This document shows, one piece after another, positions 16,901 to 23,593 of a stretch of DNA of 58,917 nucleotides. The position numbers were made by a program, and so were the translations under genes. The DNA is from Simkaniaceae bacterium (GTDB lineage: Bacteria; Chlamydiota; Chlamydiia; Chlamydiales; JACRBE01), in contig JALEGI010000018.1 of the NCBI GenBank assembly GCA_022763045.1, forward strand, positions 1 to 58,917, written 5' to 3'. The stretch's first letter is position 1. Each line of letters begins with the position of its first letter. The notes beneath the pieces are model-generated. The model was given only the letters and a program-made list of their open reading frames with translations. It did not search any database and was not told the origin of the DNA.

Positions 16901-18481
16901 AACCGCTACGTTTCAGAAACGCACTCCCTCATCTTCACAGGGACGCAAAAGACCCTCGAGCGGGTACAAGATATCCTCGAAAAATTTGACGTTGAGGCCC
17001 ATTCGGCCACGCCAGCTCGTCCACCAACCGCAGGCTATCTCATCTACAAGCCAAAGTACATCAATGGTGAAGAGCTCATCGGCATCATGCACGACTTTGA
17101 GAGCAACCTCAAATCGACAGGTGTCAACGACCCTACCCTCTTTGACGTGATCAATAACCTCAAGTGGATGGACAAAACGCAATCGATCCTCGTCTCAGGC
17201 AAGGGCCCCGATTCGGAAAAGGTCATCTCACTTCTTGAAAAGTTTGACCTCCCAGGCAAAGCGCTTAGCGGCAAGGGCGACATCTCCGATCTCGAAGACT
17301 TCAGCTTCCTTGTCTACCGCGTCCAATACCACAATGGTGAAGAGCTCGTCTCCTCTCTTAAAGCAATCGGCCGCGGCTTCACAGGCGAAGGAAAGACAAA
17401 GTCAAATGAGAACCTTGTCAACGCGATCAATACCATTCAATGGGTGCAGATGACCAACTCGCTCATCGCAACTGGCGATCCACAATCGCTCTCCCGCCTG
17501 CGCGAACTACTCAAAGGCCTCGATGTTCCCCTCAAGCAGGTCTTCATCGAAGTGCTTGTCATCCAAACAACGCCCATCAAAAAGCTCGACTTTGGCCTCC
17601 GCTGGGCCTCGCAGGGTAAATACCGCGACCGCTTCGGCTACGCTTTTGCAAACAACCCCGCAACTAGCAACTCAGGCCCCGCTGATTTCAGCAATAACCT
17701 CTATAAGATCAACGCCACTCGCACACCAACAGGCACCGATGTTCCAAGTCTTGATGGTGGCTCACTTGGAGTCATTGGCGACATCATCTTGCACAAGGGA
17801 AAGAGCTACTTTGCCCTCGGATCACTGCTCACTGCCATTCAAGAGGACAACGATACAACAGTCGTCCTTGATCAGCAGATCGTAGCCCAAGATAACCTCC
17901 AGTCGTCACTCTTTGTGGGAAGTAACATCCCCTTCAGTGGATCGACAATTACCTTCACCGGTCAGGTCTCTCAACGTTCTGAGAACCTCGAATATCGCGA
18001 CATCGGTGTGACGCTCAACGTCACTCCAAATATCGGTGATGACGATGTGATCACCCTCGACATCTACGAAGAGATCACTGCCACAAACCCCGATGAGGGC
18101 TCTTCAGATGACGCCCCTTCATCCAATGACCTCACACCCGAAACTGCAAAAACCTCGATGCAGACCAAGGTGCACGTCCCAGACAAACACTTTGTGATGG
18201 TCTCTGGGATGATCCGCGACTCTACGGTGCGCAACACTGTTGGCCTCCCCTGCCTCGGCGGTCTGCCGATCATCGGCGCGGCCTTCTCTGAGCGTAACTA
18301 CGAGGATACTAAAGAGAGTGTGGTAATGTTTATCCGCCCACACATTCTGAAGAATTCTCAGATCTTCAAAGAGGTAACTGAGACCCAAGAAGACAAGTAT
18401 CGCGAGGTGGCAGGTGGTCCTGGTGGTATGGAAGATTATGATCGCGGAATTGAATACGTCCGCTCCCCAGAAGATGGTTAA
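13967..18481 (+). CDS. sctC: T3SS outer-membrane secretin SctC (CdsC), repeat-expanded
   Basis: SctC forms the outer-membrane channel. A signal peptide (residues 1-24, hydrophobic LLALILLLASM) is followed by an N0 domain, two secretin N-domains (about 135-205 and 207-275), eleven tandem ~82-residue modules (about 280-1188), and the conserved secretin barrel (about 1188-1450). The barrel keeps VFIEVLVIQTT, ATGDPQSLSRL just before it, VGSNIPF, GVTLNVTPNIG and VSGMIRDSTV with GLPCLGGLPIIGAAF. At 1504 aa it is much longer than Chlamydia CdsC (about 920 aa). A 68-bp gap after the kinase gene includes a CTTGTCTGACAAG hairpin. No good ribosome binding site precedes the ATG. A terminator follows at 18520. 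Confidence 0.95.
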   Translation: MKRHVLRLLALILLLASMQAADSAQRPMPQIIELDEKADDGYTINFRNVSMKEFLHFISKIANVNFVYNEDEVNFNITFISEEQASLSNVMAAFTQILQINNLDLVEDGDNLIIHSNGSIKQIPTVVSEELPFTGDTFPPYVTRVFNVMNSDPQRLVNLIRPMLSTKSLVEVVPDARKFIVTDNTSNVNQIARLLVSIDVPAFALELGTFQAVNNDPAELISLVDKIMKPLSDDAPLVMIEQPNTNLIYIISTDYLLDQTQMLLKELDGNEKVGKNLSTENVLIYHLQYKTASQVETALKQVADDTQSMGFQASSLIKTIDAMRYLKSTNSLMFIGEPKDIERIKVMLKEIDALSQVNADHVKGSFFIYTPTQLSPSDLVKLVKETAQEFQESGLADTDFIACLNSAKVMPDSKSVAFTGSASSINELKTLLPSIDTYGAGGPSSFFVYKLQKAPENQIKATLKDFIAGLEASPNPDQALIATLKSMKWEKETNSIIFTGPVDTLKQVKELIPSLDVSGARAKSAFYLYQVKDESPAVLQRSIEQFVTNLKAAKNPDQELISALQSMKYDSKSQSMMFTGSESAIAEVKEIMPTLDNPLGADEKTDFFMYTPKNVQAEDLAKNIKDLAQSLSKSGLEDPSLISSLESVRYIPSSHNLVFTGKGAVIPRVKEIVASMDGGDSGTAISKGLLIFTPKYATKEQVETALNRLVADSPSNSPERKVVDNMTYLAHSHSFIFRGSNSALKTIKEVLDATDIPGRSSDGKTYSVYKLKYMPGDLILRDLDRMARNLKSSGVKEQNLVKTIQNIEWVKSTNSLFITGNKSDITKIQELISEFDVPSGDGQQAPSASSFYIYKPKYMSAQELQASLQSIEEDFEKSGLADEQFMKTLSSMRYAQATQSLIFTGTDQSITKVKGLIAEIDVESKQKAPIQHIGQTTFLIYKIKYASPSYLQNSLKQMANDLEENKGTNKDLIHALRTNRYVSETHSLIFTGTQKTLERVQDILEKFDVEAHSATPARPPTAGYLIYKPKYINGEELIGIMHDFESNLKSTGVNDPTLFDVINNLKWMDKTQSILVSGKGPDSEKVISLLEKFDLPGKALSGKGDISDLEDFSFLVYRVQYHNGEELVSSLKAIGRGFTGEGKTKSNENLVNAINTIQWVQMTNSLIATGDPQSLSRLRELLKGLDVPLKQVFIEVLVIQTTPIKKLDFGLRWASQGKYRDRFGYAFANNPATSNSGPADFSNNLYKINATRTPTGTDVPSLDGGSLGVIGDIILHKGKSYFALGSLLTAIQEDNDTTVVLDQQIVAQDNLQSSLFVGSNIPFSGSTITFTGQVSQRSENLEYRDIGVTLNVTPNIGDDDVITLDIYEEITATNPDEGSSDDAPSSNDLTPETAKTSMQTKVHVPDKHFVMVSGMIRDSTVRNTVGLPCLGGLPIIGAAFSERNYEDTKESVVMFIRPHILKNSQIFKEVTETQEDKYREVAGGPGGMEDYDRGIEYVRSPEDG
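14800..17530 (+). repeat. Eleven tandem ~82-residue modules inside sctC
   Basis: Each unit follows the same pattern: an aromatic strand of the type fxIYkxkY, a helix with a spaced Leu pattern, a Gly/Lys-rich linker ending in a Leu-x-x-uncharged helix, a strand like M(K/R)Y or IEW, then a stretch such as TNSLIFTG, a helix ending I(K/E)EL and a FDVPG-type end. The copies are diverged at DNA level (no long identical tracts), so the expansion is old and kept by selection. They look like extra secretin N1-type domains. Confidence 0.8.
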
Positions 18482-18483
18482 AG

Positions 18484-18600
18484 GGCGGGATTATCTAGCG
18501 CCCCATCTTCACACTAAATAAGAGAGGGGTGTACGCTATTCGCTGGAGTACAACCCCTCTCTTTTTTAGTGCAAATCTAGGGCACTATCTAGATCCCGCC
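18484..18600 (-). repeat. Structured element, copy 2 (inverted relative to copy 1)
   Basis: The element starts 3 bp after the sctC stop. GGCGGGAT at the left pairs with ATCCCGCC at the right (18593-18600), with further pairing inward and an inner stem at 18512-18571. Read on the minus strand it aligns with 247-359: GCGGGATCT, AGTGCCCTAGATTT and GAAGATGGGGCGCTAGATAA are shared or compensated, and both apical loops carry an AGCG...AGC pattern. The two copies thus face each other across the T3SS cluster. On the plus strand this copy doubles as an intrinsic terminator. Confidence 0.6.
18520..18567 (+). terminator. Intrinsic terminator of the T3SS transcript
   Basis: AGAGAGGGGT-GTAC (18521-18534) pairs with GTAC-AACCCCTCTCT (18548-18562). 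The stem runs directly into a run of six T (18562-18567). It lies 40 bp after the sctC stop codon and forms the tip of structured element copy 2. Confidence 0.8.
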
Positions 18601-18612
18601 TCCACACAAAAT

Positions 18613-18798
18613 AGCTTGTAAAGCCGCTAGCGGTTTTGCAAGTGCGTGATTTTTCTAAAATTGCCAGAGTGACCGAGATGTAAGCATTTTGACGCAATCC
18701 AATAGCCCAAGCTATTGGTGAGGAAAGATGCTATGCAGATCGGTTGCTATGGTCTGTTTTAGGGAAATCCAAGCACTTGTAAAGCCGCTTTACAAGCT
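18613..18798. mobile_element. Long palindromic element, MITE-like
   Basis: The two ends are AGCTTGTAAAGC (18613-18624) and its inverted partner GCTTTACAAGCT (18787-18798). The arms continue as an imperfect inverted repeat of about 90 bp each (for example CAAGTGC...GATTT on the left and AAATCC...GCACTTG on the right) and meet at CCAATAGC-CCAA-GCTATTGG (18699-18718). There is no ORF. The termini match the short repeats at 36860 and 45350. The structure suits a non-autonomous mobile repeat or a large RNA hairpin. No target-site duplication was recognised. Together with element copy 2 it fills the gene-free stretch 18482-18873. Confidence 0.55.
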
Positions 18799-18828
18799 AA
18801 CTTCTTCTCTCTGTAAAGCCAGGAATTT
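18779..18828. repeat. Short repeat GTAAAGCC..., copy A
   Basis: The segment starts GTAAAGCCGCTTTACAAGCT and continues AACTTCTTCTCTCTGTAAAG to CCAGGAATTTT. It matches 45349-45398 at nearly every base. It overlaps the right end of the palindromic element at 18613-18798. Confidence 0.75.
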
Positions 18829-18873
18829 TGCATGAATATTGATTTCCTTTCGCAGTTGTTCTAAAATGGGGCG

Positions 18874-19818
18874 ATGCGATTTCTAGTGCTTATACTTGTG
18901 GGCTGTCTCGTTGCTGGCTGTAAGAAAAACAGCGAGCAGATTACCCCCCACCTTACCTACACTCCACAGGATAGCTACCTCAAACGGCTTGAGCCACCAT
19001 TCCCGGCCCTCACCAAGGGCGAGAGCTACGAAAACTGGGGCATGGAGTACACGGTGGGCGTGGCGATGGCAAAGGAGCTCGACCTCTACAGAGCGATCAC
19101 GGCTCTGAAGCGGGCGCTGATTTTGATTCCCGAAGACTACATCGGCAGGCGCGCCGAGCTGCAATACTTTGTGCTCTTGAGCTACTACTTAGGTAAGCGC
19201 TACGAGCAGGCAATTGAGACGTTTGAGGAGTCAGAGCTCTCGCATGTCAGCGAGGACTTTCCAGCCTACCGCGATCTGCTGATTATTCTCTACGAGTGCT
19301 TTTTGAAGACCGATAATGTCGAGAAGATGCAGTACATTCTCGAGCTGGTGGAGCAAAAGGAGCCGCGCCTCTATGAGAAGCTGCGACTCACAAGGCTTGT
19401 GGCCTCTGCTGATCTGCGCGGGCTGCGCCTCTCCCCTCCACGCGATACGGCGACGAGCGAATTTAAAAAGCTTGCTAAGGAGTATGTGAAGGAGATGAAG
19501 TCGGTCTCAAAGGCGCGCACGCTCAATGCGCTGCTACCGGGCGCGGGCTACTTCTATGTCGGGCAAAAGCAGTCGGCTTTCACAGCCTTTATGACCAATG
19601 CGCTGACAATTGCAGCGGCGGGGGTGTTTTTCTACCAGAAAAACTACCCGGCAGGGGTTTTGATGACCTCGGTTGAGGCGGGTTGGTACTTCGGCGGCAT
19701 CTATGGTGCAGGCGAGGCGGCAAGGCTCTACAACGAGCGGCTCTACGAGGAGAAGTCGCACGACTTTATGCAGCAGAAAAAACTCTACCCGGTGATGATG
19801 ATCTCCCATGCGTTTTAG
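18874..19818 (+). CDS. Lipoprotein with TPR-like repeats
   Basis: The N-terminus (MRFLVLILVGCLVAGCKKNS) is a signal peptide ending in a lipobox LVAGC, so Cys16 should be lipidated. Residues about 50-190 form helix pairs of TPR type (for example YRAITALKRALILIPEDYIG). A hydrophobic C-terminal third (about 215-270) contains LLPGAGYFYVGQKQSAF and two probable membrane-associated helices, as in TPR/DUF5683-like proteins that sit at the cell envelope. I do not recognise a specific function. It overlaps the next gene by 11 bp, so the two are probably coexpressed. Confidence 0.7.
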   Translation: MRFLVLILVGCLVAGCKKNSEQITPHLTYTPQDSYLKRLEPPFPALTKGESYENWGMEYTVGVAMAKELDLYRAITALKRALILIPEDYIGRRAELQYFVLLSYYLGKRYEQAIETFEESELSHVSEDFPAYRDLLIILYECFLKTDNVEKMQYILELVEQKEPRLYEKLRLTRLVASADLRGLRLSPPRDTATSEFKKLAKEYVKEMKSVSKARTLNALLPGAGYFYVGQKQSAFTAFMTNALTIAAAGVFFYQKNYPAGVLMTSVEAGWYFGGIYGAGEAARLYNERLYEEKSHDFMQQKKLYPVMMISHAF

Positions 19819-20212
19819 TCTTTTACTCATTCCCGTTTTTCTCTGTGGCAAGGTGGGCTACCACACGCCGTGGGGCAAGGATTCAGAGCTGCTGGAGCGG
19901 CCGCGGCGCGAGCTACCGGCCCAGAGTCGCAATCCGCTCACGCGCGCCTTTGAGAGTCTGATTCGCCTAAAGCAAAATCACATCTCGCCCATCGATGGGC
20001 CCCGCTCGCACTACCGCCCTTCGAGCTCCCAATACATGCTCGAGGCGATCCGCTACCACGGCTTCATTGTCGGCTTTTCTGTTGGCTGCGATCGACTCCT
20101 TCGTGAAAACAGCGATGAGTGGTTCTACCCGACCGTGAAGACCCACGAGGGTAAATTCAAATACGACCCTGTCTTATCCCGTTCAGAGATGAAAACCCAT
20201 CCCTCTTTTTAG
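19808..20212 (+). CDS. YidD-like protein with N-terminal signal sequence
   Basis: After a hydrophobic N-terminus (MRFSLLLIPVFLCG) the protein has a segment (about residues 50-100) resembling YidD, the small factor linked to insertion of membrane proteins: HISPIDGPRSHYRPSSSQYM, then LEAIRYHGFIVGF and GCDRLLREN. Classical YidD has Cys residues in CRFxPxCSxY. Here they are replaced by His and Ser, as in the SPIDGPRSH subgroup. An N-terminal extension and the tail (EGKFKYDPVLSRSE) also differ from the short cytoplasmic YidD. The location is probably the periplasm or membrane. The job is uncertain. Confidence 0.6.
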   Translation: MRFSLLLIPVFLCGKVGYHTPWGKDSELLERPRRELPAQSRNPLTRAFESLIRLKQNHISPIDGPRSHYRPSSSQYMLEAIRYHGFIVGFSVGCDRLLRENSDEWFYPTVKTHEGKFKYDPVLSRSEMKTHPSF

Positions 20213-20229
20213 CAGGAAATTGTGCACTA

Positions 20230-21534
20230 CTAATGCGTAGTCATGCGCTCTTTTTTCTTGATCAGCTTGAAGCGGAAAGGGACCCCTGAGAAGTCAAAGG
20301 CCTGCCGGAGCTGGTTGTAGAGGTAGCGCTCATAGGAAGCGGCCATCCGGTCGGGATGGTTGATGAAGAGTGAAAAGAGGGTTGGTTTGGTCGAGACCTG
20401 CGTCATGTAGTAAACGCGCAGTCGCTTGCCACGGATCATGGGCGGGTGGTTGAGCTGCATCACGCGCTCTAAGAAGCGGTTGAGCTCCGAGGTGCCGATG
20501 CGTTTTTCGATGTTCTGCGAGACCTGGTCGATGGTTGTGAAGATATGATCGAGATTGCGGCCGGTCAGCGCTGAGCCGAAGAACATGGGGCAGTGCTCGA
20601 GAAAGGGAGCTGCCATCCGCGCACCTTGCACGCAGTGCTCCATGCGAAAGCCCTTCACCAGATCCCACTTGTTGAAAAAGAGCGCGCAGCCCTTCCCCTT
20701 CTCCTCGATGTCTGCCAAGATGCGCTTTTCACTGGCGGTGATCCCCTCTTGGGCATCGATTACAAGAATGCAGATATCTGCTCGGTCAATCGCCCGCTCG
20801 GTGCGCACAGAGGCAAACTTTTCGACAACCTCTGCCTCAGACTTTTTCTTGCGAATTCCAGCTGTATCAATGAGCAGGTAGGGCTTATCGTTGAAGTTAA
20901 TCGCCACATCAACGCTGTCTCGCGTGGTGCCCGGCTGATCACTTACAACGCAGCGATCTTCGTTTAAAATGGCGTTTACTAGGGTCGACTTACCGACATT
21001 GCAGCGGCCAACAATGGCAACTTTGGGGCCATCGCACTCGAGCTCACGCGCGCGCGGCTCTACTTTGATCGCCTCTTCGAGCAGGTCAGCAACGCCGTGG
21101 CCGTGCTGAGCCGAAACGGCATAAATGTGCTCAACGCCCAGTCCGTAAAATTCGTAGATCGCCTCGCGCGCCTCTTGGGTGTCAACTTTATTGACGGCAA
21201 GGAAGATAGGACGGTCGGTGCGGTGCAGCTCGCGAGCGACCCGCTGGTCCCACTCGGTCATCCCCACCTGGCCATCGACCACAAAAATGATGGCATCAGA
21301 CTCTTCAATCGCTATCTCTACCTGGTGACGAATTTCTTTTTCAAAGGGGCCCGAGCCCAGACCACCGGTGTCGATGAGCTCAACATCTGTCCCGAAGACC
21401 TCCGTTTGACGGTAGAGGCGATCGCGCGTGACCCCCTCGATCTCGGCGACAATAGCGATTCTGCCCTTGCAGATGCGGTTAAATAGGGACGATTTGCCCA
21501 CATTGGGCCGTCCTACGATTGCGAGTCTTAACAT
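20230..21534 (-). CDS. der: Ribosome-associated GTPase Der (EngA)
   Basis: Der is the double-GTPase needed for assembly of the 50S ribosomal subunit. Both G domains are complete. The first has GRPNVGKSSLF near residue 8, DTGG and NKVD. The second has GRCNVGKSTLV near 175, DTAGIRKK and NKWD. The C-terminal KH-like domain (about 350-434) includes HPPMIRGKRLRVYYMTQVST. The 434-aa length is normal. The gene is convergent with the YidD-like gene and has no clear ribosome binding site before the ATG. Confidence 0.97.
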   Translation of the reverse strand: MLRLAIVGRPNVGKSSLFNRICKGRIAIVAEIEGVTRDRLYRQTEVFGTDVELIDTGGLGSGPFEKEIRHQVEIAIEESDAIIFVVDGQVGMTEWDQRVARELHRTDRPIFLAVNKVDTQEAREAIYEFYGLGVEHIYAVSAQHGHGVADLLEEAIKVEPRARELECDGPKVAIVGRCNVGKSTLVNAILNEDRCVVSDQPGTTRDSVDVAINFNDKPYLLIDTAGIRKKKSEAEVVEKFASVRTERAIDRADICILVIDAQEGITASEKRILADIEEKGKGCALFFNKWDLVKGFRMEHCVQGARMAAPFLEHCPMFFGSALTGRNLDHIFTTIDQVSQNIEKRIGTSELNRFLERVMQLNHPPMIRGKRLRVYYMTQVSTKPTLFSLFINHPDRMAASYERYLYNQLRQAFDFSGVPFRFKLIKKKERMTTH

Positions 21535-21552
21535 GCCAAAGACTATACCACT

Positions 21553-23481
21553 TTATACTTTACCAGGATATACAAAATAAACCCTTACAACCCCCTCTTT
21601 GATATTGAACTCCACTGGAGGTGAAGAAGGAATCTCAGCTACTTCCCCAGGATCATAAGGCTCAAGCGCAGCAGCGATAAAATCGAGTCCAAGTTTTTTT
21701 AAGAGTCTGATCTTTATTGAAGGCTTTGCCCAATTTCCCTCAATTAAAAACTTATTTACCTCTTCAATTACAGAGCTTTCTAATTTAGAATAATAAAGTT
21801 CAAAAACATTTGTAAATTTCAAAAATTCTTTAGCGATATCTAGTCTGTTCATGAATTCTCTGCGATTAGCAAATAAATATTCTAGAGATCTATCATTAAA
21901 ACGATTGCCAACCCTAGAAATATATCGTGGAAATTCCCCAAATTCAGTTGGCACCTTCCCCTCAATAAGAGAGCCCTCTACATCCACAAGATGAGGAAGC
22001 TCTTGCCCAATACACGAGGCTAACTTGGAGAGCATTTCACCCCTTTCTTCTGGATCCTGCCAATCTGTATCGACAAAAAACTCGAGCAGTAGACGCTTTG
22101 ATGTCTCTTCAAATAATTCAAAATATTCTGCAAATATTTCTGTATACTCCAACACTGCTAAAGCCACACAAGATTTACCTATTAAAGCTGTATATTTAGA
22201 AACAAGCTTATTTAAGAGAGTCGTGGACAAGTGGCTACCTACCCAGGAAATATAAGCGGCCAGTTTCTCCGAGTTTTTTGCACGCTGATACTCTGAACAT
22301 GGCAGCTTCTCAAGAGTTGGAAGGGGTAAACGGATATCGTGGTCCCGAACTATTTCAGAAAGTAGCTTCTGCTTTTTCACAGGCGTTGCCCAATCTTTAT
22401 CGACTAAAAACTGTTTTAGTTGATTCTTACTAGCCCAATCTAAATTTTTAAAATAGGCAGGGAAATGATCGGTGTATTTCAAAAATGCCGCACCAACAAG
22501 GGGAGCCTTCATGATTTTTGGGCGAAGGGCAAATAAATAACCTAAAAGCTCAACAGGAAACTTTTTACCAATACATGAGATAAAATTTGCGAGTTTCACA
22601 GGATCTCTTGGTATCTGATGCGAGAGCGGATATCCAGGAACAGGATAGTGATGAGTTGGAATTGAACCCGACATTCCAAGGCGCAATGCTTCGATCAACC
22701 AAGGAGATGTTCCTCCAAATTTAAAGCCATCTCTCACAATCTCTTCATGGAGCTCATCAGCTACTGTGTTGAGTTCATGATAGATCCAGTAGAGATTATG
22801 CGTCTCGCCAATTTCTGCAAATTTACGGAAAAAGATACCTGGAGGAATCCGCAGGAAAACTTGTGCAAGATCAACGTCCGGAAAAAAGAGCTCTAGCCGC
22901 TCCATAACCACATCAACAACGGCATTGAAATCTTTCCGGCTAAAGAGCTCGGCTAAAAAGAAATGCTCGTAATGATGAAAACGATCGCTCTCTTCAAGCG
23001 TGGTGATCAGGTATTTGACCGATTCAATAGGCGCGCAACGAACAATCAATCTGAGCTCGTGAAAAGAGAAGTCCTCACCAGCAGGAAGCGTTTCTACACA
23101 CCCTTTAACATAGTGAATATACGCAGGATGCTGCATGTTTCGGAAGGTCGCTCCAAAAATTGAGCTCTTCATGCCTGCACATCTAAATGCTTGAAGAGTC
23201 ATTTTGATTTGATCTGTTGAAAGAGTCTTAAACCACTTTTCAAACGCGTCAGGTAAAACAAAATAGGAGAAAATGACACAATCTTGAGGTGTCCATGAAT
23301 CAGGCTGATTTCTTGGCCAGTACCCCGGATGAATAGCCTGATAGACATTACCATCCATTCTTCTTATGGCCTGCCCTACCTTTGTCATCAGCCTATCAAG
23401 AGGAGTCGGGGAATGCCCTGCTCCTGCAGCGGGTTTTGTTCGATCGGGTGGGCGGGGAGGAGTGGTAGGTAAACTGTTCAA
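21553..23481 (-). CDS. Unrecognised 642-aa protein with three internal repeats
   Basis: I do not recognise this family. The N-terminal ~30 residues are Pro/Thr-rich and probably disordered. The rest is helical. Three copies of a ~100-residue unit lie in the C-terminal half (about 300-390, 405-500 and 525-610). Each has the pattern xxISxxGxxF, then a Leu-rich helix, FLKYTDHFPAYF / VLEYTEIFAEYF / FLKFTNVFELYY, and FLVDKDWA / FFVDTDWQ / FLIEGNWA. There is no signal peptide or membrane segment. The start is probably TTG (MNSLPTTPP) without a ribosome binding site. Composition is more AT-rich than der. It is a candidate lineage-specific secreted or host-interacting protein, by inference only. Confidence 0.6.
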   Translation of the reverse strand: MNSLPTTPPRPPDRTKPAAGAGHSPTPLDRLMTKVGQAIRRMDGNVYQAIHPGYWPRNQPDSWTPQDCVIFSYFVLPDAFEKWFKTLSTDQIKMTLQAFRCAGMKSSIFGATFRNMQHPAYIHYVKGCVETLPAGEDFSFHELRLIVRCAPIESVKYLITTLEESDRFHHYEHFFLAELFSRKDFNAVVDVVMERLELFFPDVDLAQVFLRIPPGIFFRKFAEIGETHNLYWIYHELNTVADELHEEIVRDGFKFGGTSPWLIEALRLGMSGSIPTHHYPVPGYPLSHQIPRDPVKLANFISCIGKKFPVELLGYLFALRPKIMKAPLVGAAFLKYTDHFPAYFKNLDWASKNQLKQFLVDKDWATPVKKQKLLSEIVRDHDIRLPLPTLEKLPCSEYQRAKNSEKLAAYISWVGSHLSTTLLNKLVSKYTALIGKSCVALAVLEYTEIFAEYFELFEETSKRLLLEFFVDTDWQDPEERGEMLSKLASCIGQELPHLVDVEGSLIEGKVPTEFGEFPRYISRVGNRFNDRSLEYLFANRREFMNRLDIAKEFLKFTNVFELYYSKLESSVIEEVNKFLIEGNWAKPSIKIRLLKKLGLDFIAAALEPYDPGEVAEIPSSPPVEFNIKEGVVRVYFVYPGKV

Positions 23482-23593
23482 TTTAGAATGTCCAAAATAA
23501 AATTTTGATAAAGTTTACATCAATAAATCATTTTGATCAATGAATACATTGACTACAAACTAACCGTTCTAAATAAGCGGGCTCAGGACCCCT

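Noticed and set aside
14800-17530. Regular spacing suggesting a DNA repeat or CRISPR array
   Set aside because: The period is at protein level (~246 bp) with diverged DNA; there are no short identical repeats with spacers.
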